A stretch of 64,000 nt of DNA from Roseicyclus mahoneyensis (GCF_003148775.1 NZ_QGGW01000003.1:124001-188000), one strand, 5' to 3'; positions 7,418 through 15,942 are shown, counted from the first letter of the stretch. Notes: generated by a model not told the origin, from the letters alone. Program-made: numbers and translations.

Positions 7418-8314
7418 ATGACCACTTACGCCAATCTCCCGGCGCCCTCGCCGGAACAGGGCCTGAACCGCTATCTTCAGGAAATCCGCAAGTTCCCGAT
7501 GTTGGAACCGGAACAGGAATACATGCTCGCCAAACGCTGGGTCGAGGATCAGGACACCGCCGCCGCCCACCAGCTGGTCACCAGCCACCTGCGGCTCGCG
7601 GCCAAGATCGCCATGGGCTATCGCGGCTACGGCCTGCCGCAGGCCGAGGTGATTTCCGAGGCCAACGTGGGCTTGATGCAGGCGGTCAAGAAATTCGACC
7701 CCGAAAAGGGCTTCCGCCTTGCCACTTACGCGATGTGGTGGATCCGCGCCTCGATCCAGGAATATGTCCTGCGGTCGTGGTCGATGGTGAAACTGGGCAC
7801 CACCAGCGCGCAGAAAAAGCTGTTCTTCAACCTGCGCAAGGCCAAGGCCCGCATCGGCGCATTGGAAGAGGGCGATCTGCGCCCCGAAAACGTCGCCCGC
7901 ATCGCCCATGACCTCGGCGTGACCGAGGCCGAGGTGATCTCGATGAACCGGCGGCTGTCGGGGGGCGACGCGTCGCTCAACGCCACCATCGGATCGGAGG
8001 ATGACGGCTCGACCCAATGGCAGGACTGGCTCGAGGATGAGGGCGCCAATCAGGCCTCCGACTATGCCGAGCGCGACGAATACACCCAGCGCATGTCCTT
8101 GATGAGTCAGGCGATGGAGGTTCTGAACGAGCGTGAGCGCGATATCCTGACCCAGCGCCGTCTGCTCGATGAGCCGGTCACGCTCGAGGATCTGTCCTCG
8201 GTCTACAGCGTCAGCCGCGAACGCATCCGCCAGATCGAGGTGCGCGCCTTCGAAAAGCTGCAAAAGCGGATGCGCGATCTGGCGAAAGATCAGGGCATGC
8301 TGGCCAACGCCTGA
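7418..8314 (+). CDS. rpoH: RNA polymerase sigma-32 factor RpoH
   Basis: A 298-residue heat-shock sigma factor that directs RNA polymerase to chaperone and protease genes. Region 2 is seen in LVTSHLRLAAKIA and the -10 recognition segment around FRLATYAMWWIRASIQEYVLR. The RpoH box AQKKLFFNLRK, diagnostic for this subfamily, follows near residue 128-138. Region 4 ends with the helix-turn-helix SVSRERIRQIEVRAFEKL. An AGGGGG-like site precedes the ATG. Many Rhodobacteraceae carry more than one RpoH; this one, beside rluD, fits the conserved copy. Confidence 0.97.
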   Translation: MTTYANLPAPSPEQGLNRYLQEIRKFPMLEPEQEYMLAKRWVEDQDTAAAHQLVTSHLRLAAKIAMGYRGYGLPQAEVISEANVGLMQAVKKFDPEKGFRLATYAMWWIRASIQEYVLRSWSMVKLGTTSAQKKLFFNLRKAKARIGALEEGDLRPENVARIAHDLGVTEAEVISMNRRLSGGDASLNATIGSEDDGSTQWQDWLEDEGANQASDYAERDEYTQRMSLMSQAMEVLNERERDILTQRRLLDEPVTLEDLSSVYSVSRERIRQIEVRAFEKLQKRMRDLAKDQGMLANA

Positions 8315-8344
8315 GCCACTCATCGCACGACCAATCCAGACGCG

Positions 8345-8376
8345 TGGCCCGGGGTGGACCGACCCCGGGCCAGTTT
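8345..8376. terminator. Hairpin terminator between convergent genes
   Basis: TGGCCCGGGG (8345-8354) pairs with CCCCGGGCCA (8363-8372) around an 8-base loop, followed by GTTTCTTG. It lies between rpoH and the convergent CMD gene and could end both transcripts. The T-rich stretch is better for the plus strand. Confidence 0.75.
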
Positions 8377-8411
8377 CTTGTTCGGGCGGCAGGCCCGACC
8401 CCGAAAGCGGA

Positions 8412-8978
8412 TCAGGCTGCGCTCTGGCCCGCCTTCTCCCACAGATAGGCCTGCATCGGCGCATCCACAGGGGTTTGCGCAAGATGATTGGTGTAGTTCG
8501 ACATCACCTTTTGCGACACGCCAAGAATGACTTCCAGGATCTGGCGCCGCGTGAAGCCTGCCTCGAAAAAGGCCGCCACCGTCGCATCGTCGACCATGCC
8601 GCGCTGGCGGACCATGGCGAGGGTAAAGCTGCGCAGGGCTTCAAGCCGGGCATTGGGCAGCGGCGTCTCGTTGCGCAGCGCTTCGGTGATGGCGTCATCG
8701 ACCTTCATCATCCGGGCGATGCCGGTATGGGCGGGCACGCAATAATGGCAGGCATGTTCGACGTTGATCGTCTGCCAGACAACCGTCAGCTCGTCCTTGT
8801 CGAAACTTGTCTGTTCCGCAAACAGCTTGTGGGCGGTCTGATAGGCTTGCAGCAGAGCAGGGGCCTCGGCCATCACGGCATGCAGGCCCGGGATGCGTCC
8901 AAAGGCCTTTTGCGATGCCTCCAGCAGCGGGCGGCTGGCCTCTGGCGCAGTCTCGAGATCATGCAGTTCGAAGGTCAT
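8412..8978 (-). CDS. Carboxymuconolactone decarboxylase / AhpD-like family protein
   Basis: A 188-residue all-helical protein of the CMD family. It carries EHxCHYCxxxH at residues 74-84 (Glu74, Cys77, Cys80, His84), the redox-active arrangement of AhpD-like peroxidase partners, so thiol-dependent peroxide or alkyl-hydroperoxide reduction is more likely than ring cleavage. AAGGAG sits just before the ATG. It is divergent from a TetR gene, and the shared spacer holds palindromic operators, so the regulator probably represses this gene and itself. The true substrate is not known. Confidence 0.85.
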   Translation of the reverse strand: MTFELHDLETAPEASRPLLEASQKAFGRIPGLHAVMAEAPALLQAYQTAHKLFAEQTSFDKDELTVVWQTINVEHACHYCVPAHTGIARMMKVDDAITEALRNETPLPNARLEALRSFTLAMVRQRGMVDDATVAAFFEAGFTRRQILEVILGVSQKVMSNYTNHLAQTPVDAPMQAYLWEKAGQSAA

Positions 8979-8999
8979 GATGATATCTCCTTGAGGTAA

Positions 9000-9071
9000 T
9001 TGAGTGATCGCTCAAAAATGCCTAGCTTTACCTGAGCCTCCGCTCAAGATATATTTTGAGCGATCACTCAA
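9000..9071. promoter_or_regulatory. Three-part TetR operator region
   Basis: TTGAGTGATCGCTCAA (9000-9015) and its exact reverse complement TTGAGCGATCACTCAA (9056-9071) flank the divergent promoter region. Between them TGAGCCTCCGCTCA (9033-9046) has the same arms, TGAG-N6-CTCA. The outer sites sit next to the CMD and TetR start regions, which fits repression of both genes. Confidence 0.88.
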
Positions 9072-9089
9072 ATGCGATCAGGAGCAGTC

Positions 9090-9731
9090 ATGGGACGCGC
9101 GGCCAGCTATGACCGGCAAAAGGTGCTGATGGCGGCGCGAGATCTTTTCTGGGCGCGCGGCTATCACAACACGTCGCTCAAGGATCTCGAGCATGGGCTC
9201 GACATGCGACCCGGCTCGATCTACGCCGCCTTCGGCTCGAAAGAGGCGTTGTTCCGCGAGGCGCTCGACCTGTACGTCAGCACGGGCCAAGCCGATCTGG
9301 CCATGACGCTGTCGGGGGCCGCCTCGCCCATCGCGGGTCTGGCCGCGCATGTCCGCAGCCTTGGCGGCATTTTGCGCGGCAAGGCGCCGTCTCGGGCCTG
9401 CATGCTGGTCAAGACCCTGCTGGAAACGCCCGATGATGATCCGGTCTTGCGCCGGTCGGTCGAAGAGGTGCTGCGCCGGGTGGAGCTGATTTTTCACGAC
9501 GCGTTCCGCAAGGCGCGCGATGAAGGTGAGATTGCCGCCGATGTCGATCCCGAGCTGCTGGCGGCGCGCCTGCAAGTTGCCATTTTTGGCCTGCGGGCCT
9601 ATGCACAGCGCACAGACGCGGCCGACCGGGTAGAAAAGCTGGTCGAGGACATCGCGCGCGGGATCGAAGCCTTGGCCATCCGTGCGCCGTCTCGCGCAGC
9701 GCTGCCTTGTGCCCCCGGTCCCGCGTCATAG
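9090..9731 (+). CDS. TetR/AcrR family transcriptional regulator
   Basis: A 213-residue repressor. The N-terminal helix-turn-helix covers residues about 8-55 (MAARDLFWARGYHNTSLKDL, then PGSIYAAFGSKEALFREAL). The rest is the helical ligand domain, with a TetR_C-like segment ending in a Pro/Ala tail. AGGAG at 9080-9084 supports the ATG at 9090; an in-frame ATG at 9072 would place the start beside the operator. It is transcribed away from the CMD gene. The ligand is unknown; a reactive electrophile or oxidant would fit the neighbour. Confidence 0.92.
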   Translation: MGRAASYDRQKVLMAARDLFWARGYHNTSLKDLEHGLDMRPGSIYAAFGSKEALFREALDLYVSTGQADLAMTLSGAASPIAGLAAHVRSLGGILRGKAPSRACMLVKTLLETPDDDPVLRRSVEEVLRRVELIFHDAFRKARDEGEIAADVDPELLAARLQVAIFGLRAYAQRTDAADRVEKLVEDIARGIEALAIRAPSRAALPCAPGPAS

Positions 9732-9762
9732 TCACAGACCGAAGAACCGAGGCAGGCCCACC

Positions 9763-10737
9763 ATGACACAAGATCACATCCGTTGGGGCATCCTTGGGGC
9801 GTCGGGCTTTGCCCGCAAGACCATGGCCCCCGCCATCAACGAGGCGCGCCGGTCGCGCCTTGCCGCCATCGCCACGCGGGACCGCGCGCGCGCCGCCCCC
9901 TTTGCCGAGATCGCGCCGGGCCTCAGGGTGCATGACAGCTACGATACCCTTCTGGCCGACCCCGAGATCGACGCGGTCTATATCCCGCTGCCCAACGCGC
10001 TCCATGTCGACTGGTCGATCCGCGCGGCCGAGGCTGGCAAGGCGGTGCTGTGCGAAAAGCCCATCGCGCTGCGGGCGTCCGACTTCGACCGCCTGATCGC
10101 CGCGCAAGACGCGACCGGGTCCCTGATCGCCGAGGCCTGGATGCCCGCCCATCATCCCCAGTGGCACAAGGCCCGTGAATTGATCGCGGATGGCGCGCTG
10201 GGGCGGCTGCACACCGTCACCGGCGCCTTTACCTACGGCCTTGCGGACCCAAGCAACATTCGCCTCTCCGCCGACCTCGCGGGCGGGGCGCTTCGCGACA
10301 TCGGGGTATATCCCATCGGCGCCTTCCGCTTTGCCACGGGGCTGGAACCTGTGCCGGTCTGGGCCGATGCGGTGATCGAAAACGGCATCGACACCTCTGC
10401 CTGGGTTCAGTCGCGGTCAGGCGCGGTTCGGTTCAACTTCCACGTCTCGATGCGCACGACGCGCTACCAGTCGATGATCTTCGAGGGCGACGCGGGCCGC
10501 CTGACGGTCGCGGCCCCTTTCAACGCCGGCCAATATGCGCAGGCCGACCTGATCTTGTCGTGCGACGGCCGCCCCACCGAGGTTTTCGCCTTCCCCGAGG
10601 CGCGGCAATACGCGGCCCAGGTCGAGGCGGTGGCGGCCACCCTTCTCGATCGCGTCGATTTCCCCTATCCTCTTGAGGCCGCGCGCGGCACGCAAGCCGC
10701 GATGGACGCGATGTTCGACCTTCTGGGGATGGGATGA
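9763..10737 (+). CDS. Gfo/Idh/MocA family NAD(P)-dependent oxidoreductase
   Basis: A 324-residue dehydrogenase-like protein. It has a Rossmann N-terminus (GILGASGFARK, residues about 9-19), the family EKP motif (CEKPIAL near residue 95) with the catalytic lysine, and DIGVYPIGAFR in the C-terminal substrate domain. Family members oxidise or epimerise sugars, inositols or related polyols, and the substrate cannot be told from sequence. It lies 31 bp after the TetR gene and overlaps the next gene by 4 bases, so the three may be one transcript under the TetR operator. Confidence 0.88.
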   Translation: MTQDHIRWGILGASGFARKTMAPAINEARRSRLAAIATRDRARAAPFAEIAPGLRVHDSYDTLLADPEIDAVYIPLPNALHVDWSIRAAEAGKAVLCEKPIALRASDFDRLIAAQDATGSLIAEAWMPAHHPQWHKARELIADGALGRLHTVTGAFTYGLADPSNIRLSADLAGGALRDIGVYPIGAFRFATGLEPVPVWADAVIENGIDTSAWVQSRSGAVRFNFHVSMRTTRYQSMIFEGDAGRLTVAAPFNAGQYAQADLILSCDGRPTEVFAFPEARQYAAQVEAVAATLLDRVDFPYPLEAARGTQAAMDAMFDLLGMG

Positions 10738-11042
10738 TGGACCGCAACGACGACGCACGGATCAAAGGCCGGCTGAACGGCGACCAGCCCGAAGCGCCCC
10801 GGGACGGCATGGGGATGCGCCTGCTCTATATGGTGATCATCGCCATCATGCTGAGCCTGAGCCAGACCGTGCTGACCCTGCTGACGGTGGTGCAGTTCAT
10901 CGTGATGCTGGTCAACACCGGCGAGCGCAACCAGCGGCTGGCCGATTTCGGCACCGATCTGGGCATCTGGATGGCCAAGGCCGCGCGCTATCAATCCGCC
11001 GCCTCTGACGTGAAACCCTGGCCCTGGACCGATCTGGATTGA
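10734..11042 (+). CDS. DUF4389 membrane protein
   Basis: A 102-residue protein with a charged N-terminus and a long hydrophobic stretch (residues about 28-60, LLYMVIIAIMLSLSQTVLTL then VVQFIVMLV). The family ending follows: NQRLADFGTDLGIWM, then a Pro-rich W-P-W tail. The pattern fits DUF4389 (YqiJ-like small membrane proteins), whose function is unknown. The start ATG overlaps the stop of the preceding oxidoreductase gene (ATGA), with a second ATG directly after it. Confidence 0.85.
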   Translation: MMDRNDDARIKGRLNGDQPEAPRDGMGMRLLYMVIIAIMLSLSQTVLTLLTVVQFIVMLVNTGERNQRLADFGTDLGIWMAKAARYQSAASDVKPWPWTDLD

Positions 11043-11100
11043 CGCGGGGGCCGGGCGCGCCACCTTGGCTGGGATACGTCCAGCCAAGGAAGCCCGCCAG

Positions 11101-11346
11101 ATGTCAGACGAAACCCCGATCATCGCCCAGAAAGCCCCGTTTCCCGTCGAGGTGACGGCAGGCAAGAACTATTTCTGGTGCGCCTGCGGACGGTCGCAGA
11201 ACCAGCCCTTTTGCGACGGTTCGCACAAGGACACGCCCTTTCAGCCGCAGAAATGGACCGCCGAGAAAGACGGCACCGCCTTCTTTTGCGGCTGCAAGGC
11301 CAGCGCGCGCCAGCCGCTCTGCGATGGATCGCACAACAAGCTTTAA
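11101..11346 (+). CDS. Tandem CDGSH iron-sulfur domain protein
   Basis: An 81-residue protein with two CDGSH [2Fe-2S] motifs: CACGRSQNQPFCDGSH and CGCKASARQPLCDGSH. Each supplies three Cys and one His to a labile cluster. Two motifs in one chain resembles the monomeric Miner2/CISD3 layout. The start at 11101 (MSDETPI) has AAGGAAG upstream. It sits just before the bfd/bfr genes, so a role in iron or redox handling is plausible by position. Confidence 0.93.
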   Translation: MSDETPIIAQKAPFPVEVTAGKNYFWCACGRSQNQPFCDGSHKDTPFQPQKWTAEKDGTAFFCGCKASARQPLCDGSHNKL

Positions 11347-11441
11347 GCGCCGGTTGCGACAAATAGGCGATGCTTTTTGTAAGGATTGACATGTCCGAGT
11401 GAATTAGTCAGGTTTTGGGTATTGTGACCCGAAGGTGACCC

Positions 11442-11606
11442 ATGCACACGCGCCCTCCGCCCTTGTTGCCCGACATCGCGCCGGTCGCCATGGCCGCCGA
11501 TCTGCTCTCGGAATTCGGCGGTGGATGCTGCCCCTCGGTCACGGCCCTGCTGGAACGGCTGATCGATCGGCAGGCGACCCCCGCCACAGGGGGCCGCCGC
11601 CGATGA
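11442..11606 (+). CDS. 54-residue Cys-pair protein coupled to bfd
   Basis: A short reading frame (MHTRPPPLLPDIAPVAM...) with an adjacent Cys-Cys pair in the segment SEFGGGCCPSVTALLERL and an Arg-rich end. GAAGGTG lies just upstream of its ATG, and its stop overlaps the bfd start as ATGA, the coupling seen in several real gene pairs in this window. No family is recognised. Its position suggests a partner in iron or cluster handling, by inference only. Confidence 0.6.
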   Translation: MHTRPPPLLPDIAPVAMAADLLSEFGGGCCPSVTALLERLIDRQATPATGGRRR

Positions 11607-11836
11607 TCGTCTGTCACTGCACCGGCATCAGCGACGCCGACATCCACAGCGCCATCGACTGGATGCGCGCCGCCGACCCCGACACGATCATAACCCCCGG
11701 CAAGCTCTACCGCGCGCTGGGCCGCAAGGCGGATTGCGGCGGCTGCCTGCCTCTGTTCCTCTCCACAATGCAGGCCTCGCCCGGCCTTGGCGTGCCCGCC
11801 GCGTTGCGCGGGCTCAGACGCCGCGCGCGGGTCTGA
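11603..11836 (+). CDS. bfd: Bacterioferritin-associated ferredoxin
   Basis: A 77-residue [2Fe-2S] protein that binds bacterioferritin and passes electrons to its haem to release stored iron. The four Cys ligands are visible as CHC near the N-terminus (MIVCHCTG) and DCGGC about 45 residues on. The start at 11603 overlaps the preceding 54-residue frame by 4 bases. bfr follows 99 bp downstream in the same direction, the classic pairing. The C-terminus has an extra Arg-rich tail. Confidence 0.93.
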   Translation: MIVCHCTGISDADIHSAIDWMRAADPDTIITPGKLYRALGRKADCGGCLPLFLSTMQASPGLGVPAALRGLRRRARV

Positions 11837-11935
11837 CGGCCTTCGTTCAATTCCCCCAATGATCCAAATTACTTGACCCACCACCAGCCGCACGGGGCCT
11901 GACGCCCCCGGCCAGACAGACAGGAGAGCCGTGCC

Positions 11936-12421
11936 ATGAAAGGCGACGCCAAGGTCATCGAATTTCTTAACGCCGCGCTGCGCAGCGAGTTGACGGCCGT
12001 GAGCCAGTATTGGCTGCACTACCGCCTGCAGGAGGATTGGGGCTATGGCCGCATCGCCGCCAAATCGCGCGAGGAAAGCGTCGAGGAAATGCACCACGCC
12101 GACCGGCTGATCGCGCGGATCATCTTCCTGGGCGGTCATCCCAACCTGCAAAAACTCGACCCGCTGCGCATTGGCCAGAGCTTGCGCGAAACGCTGGAGG
12201 CGGATCTTGCCGCCGAGCATGAGGCCCGCACCCTCTACATCGAGGCGCGCGACCATTGCGAAAGCGTCAAGGATTACGTGACCAAGGCCCTGTTCGAGGC
12301 CCTGATCGCGGATGAGGAAGGTCACATCGACTTCCTCGAAACCCAGATCGACCTTTTCGACCGTCTGGGCGAGGCCAATTACGGCCTGCTGCAGGCAAAA
12401 CCTGCCAACGAGGCGGAATGA
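11936..12421 (+). CDS. bfr: Bacterioferritin
   Basis: A 161-residue haem-containing ferritin that oxidises Fe(II) and stores it in a 24-subunit shell. All ferroxidase residues are present (Glu18, Glu51, His54, Glu94, Glu127, His130) and so is the haem ligand Met52 in EMHHADR, so it should be a true haem-binding, active subunit. The length matches the family. GGAGAG precedes the ATG. It follows bfd, which reduces it for iron release. No Fur, Irr or IscR site was convincingly found in the 99-bp spacer. Confidence 0.97.
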   Translation: MKGDAKVIEFLNAALRSELTAVSQYWLHYRLQEDWGYGRIAAKSREESVEEMHHADRLIARIIFLGGHPNLQKLDPLRIGQSLRETLEADLAAEHEARTLYIEARDHCESVKDYVTKALFEALIADEEGHIDFLETQIDLFDRLGEANYGLLQAKPANEAE

Positions 12422-12427
12422 AGCCTG

Positions 12428-12452
12428 CAGGGTGGGCAATGCTGCCCACCTG
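12428..12452. repeat. REP-like palindrome GGTGGGCA-ATGC-TGCCCACC
   Basis: GGTGGGCA (12431-12438) and TGCCCACC (12443-12450) form a perfect 8-bp stem with a 4-base loop between the convergent bfr and oligoendopeptidase genes. Similar short GC palindromes occur at 27027, 48440-48485 and 62373. It may act as a bidirectional terminator. Confidence 0.7.
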
Positions 12453-12506
12453 ATACGCGCATCCTACCGGACGGGCCTTGGCGGGCGGAAACGCCCGCCC
12501 GACGCC

Positions 12507-14339
12507 TCACCCCTCCATCGCCTCCAGCTCGTCGATCAGCCCCTCGATCATGCTCAACCCCTTGTCCCAGAACGCCGGATCGCTGGCATCCAGCCCGAAG
12601 GGCGCCAGCAATTCCTTGTGGTGCTTGGACCCGCCCGCCTTGAGCATCTCGAAATACTTTTCCTCGAACCCCGGCGTGCCTTCCGCATAGACCGCGTACA
12701 GCGCGTTCACGAGCCCGTCGCCAAAGGCATAGGCATAGACGTAGAAGGGCGAGTGGACGAAATGCGGGATATAGGCCCAGAAGGTCTCGTAGCCCTCCAT
12801 GAAATCGAACACCGGCCCGAGGCTTTGGGCCTGCACGCTCATCCACAACAGATTGATATCCTCGGGCGTCAATTCGCCCTCGCGGCGGGCGGCGTGCAGC
12901 TTGCACTCGAAATCGTAGAACGCGATCTGGCGCACGACCGTGTTGATCATGTCCTCGACCTTGCCCGCCAGCAGCACCTTGCGCGCGGCGTCATCCTTCG
13001 CCTCGGCCAGCATCTTGCGGAAGGTCAGCATCTCGCCAAAGACCGATGCCGTCTCGGCGAGGGTCAGCGGCGTCGAGGACAGCAACTCGCCTTGTCCCGC
13101 CGCCAGCCGCTGGTGGACGCCATGGCCCAACTCATGGGCCAGCGTCATCACATCGCGCGGCTTGCCCAGATAATTGAGCATCACGTAAGGATGCACCTCG
13201 GCCACCGTCGGATGCGCAAAGGCGCCCGGCGCCTTGCCTTCCTTCACACCTGCGTCGATCCAGCCTTGGGTAAAGAACGGCTCGGCCAGTTCCGCCATGC
13301 GCGGATCAAAGCCCGCATAGGCCTCGCTCACCAGCGCGCGGGCCTCCTCCCAGCCAAAGACGCGGTTTTCCTCCATCGGCAGGGGCGCGTTGCGGTCCCA
13401 GACCTGCATCCGCTCCAGCCCCAGCCATTTGGCCTTCAGCGCATAATAGCGATGCGACAGGCGCGGGTAGGCTGCCACCACGGCGTTCCTGAGCGCCTCG
13501 ACCACCTCGGGCTCCACATGGTTCGACAGGTGGCGGCCCATCTGCGGGCTGGGCAGCTTGCGCCAGCGGTCGGAGATCTCCTTTTCCTTGGCCAGCGTAT
13601 TGTGCACCCGGGCAAAGAGCGGCAGCTTTTCCCCGAACGCCTCGGCCAGCGCGCGCGCCCCCGCCTCGCGGCGCGCGCGGTCATGGTCCGTCATCAGGTT
13701 CAGCGTCGCCTCGATGCCCAGCCGGTCGCCGTCGACCTCGAAACTCATCCCCGCGATCGTCTCGTCGAAAAGCTTGTTCCACGCGCTCGCCCCCACGACC
13801 GATTGATCGTGCAGGAATTTCTCAAGCTCATCGGACAGCTGGTAGGGCTTCATCGCCCGCATCCGGTCAAAGACCGGCTTGTAGCGCGCAAGGCCCGCGT
13901 CACCGCCAAAGACCGCGTCGTACCGATCATCGGGAATGCGGTTGAACTCGAGGCTGAAAAACACCAGCGCCGTGGTATATGTCGTGATCTTGTCTTGCAT
14001 GTCCGACATGAACTTGGCGCGGCCCGCGTCGGTCGTATGCTGGTAATAGCGCAGGCCCGCGTAGGACATGATCCGCCCCGCCACCACGTCGATCTTCTCG
14101 TAGCGCGTGATGCAGTCCCGCATGCCCGCCGCATCGAGCCCAGCCAGCTTGCCCTCGTAGTCGGCGGCGAAACCGGCGCATTCCCCCTCCAGCCACGCCA
14201 GATCGCGCGTCAGCTCGGCCGCATCGGGGCTTGGGTAAAGATCCGTCAGGTCCCAGTCCGGCAAGTCCCCAAATGGCCCGCCCCCGGCGTCGCGTGCGGC
14301 GTCACGGGGCAGGGGCGCTGAGATCAGGGACAGATGCAT
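12507..14339 (-). CDS. pepF: Oligoendopeptidase F, M3 family metallopeptidase
   Basis: A 610-residue zinc peptidase that cleaves short peptides in the cytoplasm. The catalytic zinc motif TLAHELGHGVHQ (HExxH, near residue 403) is followed by the downstream glutamate region ETASVFGEML. Other M3 landmarks include WDLTDLYPSPDAAELT at the start and the C-terminal HFVHSPFYVYAYAFGDGLVNALY. Length and motifs fit the PepF clade of proteobacteria. It converges with bfr, with a palindrome between them, and is separated from the next leftward gene by a repeat element. Confidence 0.95.
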   Translation of the reverse strand: MHLSLISAPLPRDAARDAGGGPFGDLPDWDLTDLYPSPDAAELTRDLAWLEGECAGFAADYEGKLAGLDAAGMRDCITRYEKIDVVAGRIMSYAGLRYYQHTTDAGRAKFMSDMQDKITTYTTALVFFSLEFNRIPDDRYDAVFGGDAGLARYKPVFDRMRAMKPYQLSDELEKFLHDQSVVGASAWNKLFDETIAGMSFEVDGDRLGIEATLNLMTDHDRARREAGARALAEAFGEKLPLFARVHNTLAKEKEISDRWRKLPSPQMGRHLSNHVEPEVVEALRNAVVAAYPRLSHRYYALKAKWLGLERMQVWDRNAPLPMEENRVFGWEEARALVSEAYAGFDPRMAELAEPFFTQGWIDAGVKEGKAPGAFAHPTVAEVHPYVMLNYLGKPRDVMTLAHELGHGVHQRLAAGQGELLSSTPLTLAETASVFGEMLTFRKMLAEAKDDAARKVLLAGKVEDMINTVVRQIAFYDFECKLHAARREGELTPEDINLLWMSVQAQSLGPVFDFMEGYETFWAYIPHFVHSPFYVYAYAFGDGLVNALYAVYAEGTPGFEEKYFEMLKAGGSKHHKELLAPFGLDASDPAFWDKGLSMIEGLIDELEAMEG

Positions 14340-14417
14340 GGGGAACCTCTCGGGAAAAACATGTCGCCGCAGATATGACCCCTCCGCCCCCCACTCTCAA
14401 CCAAAAGCGCAGGCTCG

Positions 14418-14482
14418 CCCCTTCATCTTTTCGAAAATATGCCGGGGGGAAGGCCCGCAGGGCCGGGGGGCAGCGCCCCCCT
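14418..14482 (-). repeat. Dispersed intergenic element, copy 1
   Basis: Read on the minus strand it is: a GGGGGC...GCCCCC hairpin, GGCC...GGCC hairpin, CCCCCCGG, then CATATTTTCGAAAAGATGAAG. The same order of blocks recurs at 59854-59913 on the plus strand. It overlaps by two bases the stop region of the secreted-protein gene and probably ends its transcript. Confidence 0.7.
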
Positions 14483-14837
14483 ACAGCTCGACCTCGCCGC
14501 CCTCACCCACCTCGGGCAGTGGCTCGCGACCGAAAGGCGGCGCCTCGGGGCTGCGGCGGATCAAGATGTCGCCATTGGGCAGCCGCTCGGGCAACTCGTA
14601 ATGGGACAGGTCATCGACGATCTCGCCCATCCGCTCCAGCATCGGCACCACCTCCTCCTCCAAGAAGGGCTGCACCTCCTCCAGCATCGGGCGCATCTCG
14701 TTCAGCAGCCCTTCAAGGATCATCCGGCTGCCTTCGCCCAAAAGACCGAGGCCGTCGCGCAATCCCCCGCTGTCATCTTGCGCCACGGCGGGTGTCGACA
14801 AGCTCAGGGCTGCGGTCAGAAAAAGGACATGTCGCAT
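14481..14837 (-). CDS. Secreted acidic helical protein, unknown function
   Basis: A 118-residue protein with a clear signal peptide (MRHVLFLTAALSLSTPAVAQ, cut after AQ). The mature part is highly acidic and helical, with repeated Glu/Met/Leu patterns (EMRPMLEEVQPFLEEEVVPM), and ends NGDILIRRSPEAPPFG. I know similar proteins from Rhodobacterales, sometimes misnamed as ATPases; there is no nucleotide-binding motif here. GGAGGAAG fixes the start. The likely location is periplasmic. Confidence 0.75.
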   Translation of the reverse strand: MRHVLFLTAALSLSTPAVAQDDSGGLRDGLGLLGEGSRMILEGLLNEMRPMLEEVQPFLEEEVVPMLERMGEIVDDLSHYELPERLPNGDILIRRSPEAPPFGREPLPEVGEGGEVEL

Positions 14838-14889
14838 GCTCGCTTCCTCCATTGCTGCGGCATCCAGATAATCATCCCCGGCGCGCCTT

Positions 14890-15918
14890 TCACCCCTCGG
14901 CCTCAAGGTCGAGCGTGACCGGGAAATGATCCGACGCCATCAGCAGCGCGTCGCGCAGGCCCTCATCCTCCCAGCAGGCAGGGTCCTCGAACGGGTGCCA
15001 GACGCGCCAGCGCCGCGCCATCGGCCGCAGGTCGGGCGAGACCATGATGTAATCCAGGAGCGCCGACAGATAGCGCCCTTCGGAGGCGATGTAGAAGCGC
15101 GCGGTGGTGGGCGCGGCGACGATCCGTCGCTCCAGCGCGCGGGCGGCATGGGGGTCGTACATCAGCCCGGCTTCGTCCTCGCCCCAGCCCATCACGATCT
15201 CGACGCCCGAGCGCCCGAACAGATCCTCGAACACGTCCAGACCCGGGCCGTCGTTCAGATCGCCCAGCAAGATGAGCGGCTCGCGCTGGGCCAGATGCGC
15301 CTCGACCCGGCGGCGCAGCCAGATGCATTGCGCCAGCTGCTTGCGCCGGTTGGCGATGGAGATCTTCATCGCGTGATCGGCGTCGCGCGCGCCATGGGGC
15401 GCCTTGGATTTCACATGCACGCCGATCATCCGTATCCTGCCCAGCGGCGTATCCAGCCGCATCTCCAGCGGCGGCTTGGAAAAGATCACCAGATCCTCGG
15501 TCGCGTCCACGTCCAGATCGATCCGGAATTCTCCGTCAAACCGCGGCGCGCCGAAATCCGAGGGCGCATGGGTCGCGCGCACCACATCGGGATCGTAGAG
15601 CAGCATGATCTCTTGCTGCGTGTCATTGGCGAAACCGAAACAGACCTCGCGCGCCCTCACCCCCGCGGCGCGCGCGAAGTTTTCCAGCGCTACGGCCCCG
15701 TTGCGGCGGCGCGAGATGTCGGGGGCCTCGACCACCAGCACCGCATCGGCATCCATCGCCCGGAACACGCGCGTCAGCCCGGCGATCTGCTGCGCGCGGG
15801 TCACGTCATGCCGCCCCGACCAGGCGTTGGTGTCAAGGAGGTGACCGTCATCATCGAACAGCGCGTGGAACCACTCCACGTTGTAGGTGGCGATGCGCAG
15901 CCGCCGACGATCCATCAC
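14890..15918 (-). CDS. Endonuclease/exonuclease/phosphatase family protein
   Basis: A 342-residue DNase-I-like (EEP) fold protein. Motifs appear in order: RIATYNVEWFHAL at the start, LLGDLNDGPG near residue 220, and MASDHFPVTLDL at the end, covering the metal-binding Asn/Glu/Asp and the catalytic SDH. There is no signal peptide, so it is probably cytoplasmic. The substrate (nucleic acid, phosphoinositide-like or other phosphodiester) is not predictable. It is 24 bp downstream of the TerB-DnaJ gene and likely in the same transcript. Confidence 0.85.
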   Translation of the reverse strand: MMDRRRLRIATYNVEWFHALFDDDGHLLDTNAWSGRHDVTRAQQIAGLTRVFRAMDADAVLVVEAPDISRRRNGAVALENFARAAGVRAREVCFGFANDTQQEIMLLYDPDVVRATHAPSDFGAPRFDGEFRIDLDVDATEDLVIFSKPPLEMRLDTPLGRIRMIGVHVKSKAPHGARDADHAMKISIANRRKQLAQCIWLRRRVEAHLAQREPLILLGDLNDGPGLDVFEDLFGRSGVEIVMGWGEDEAGLMYDPHAARALERRIVAAPTTARFYIASEGRYLSALLDYIMVSPDLRPMARRWRVWHPFEDPACWEDEGLRDALLMASDHFPVTLDLEAEG

Positions 15919-15942
15919 GCTGCGTCCATCAGGCCCGGCCCA

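Noticed and set aside
11386-11441. Iron-responsive operator before the bfd region
   Set aside because: A TTGACA-like -35 exists, but I could not match a Fur, Irr or IscR consensus with confidence.
12312-14321. Plus-strand open frame opposite oligoendopeptidase F
   Set aside because: Antisense to a clear M3 peptidase; His/Arg/Gln-rich with no motif or ribosome-binding site.
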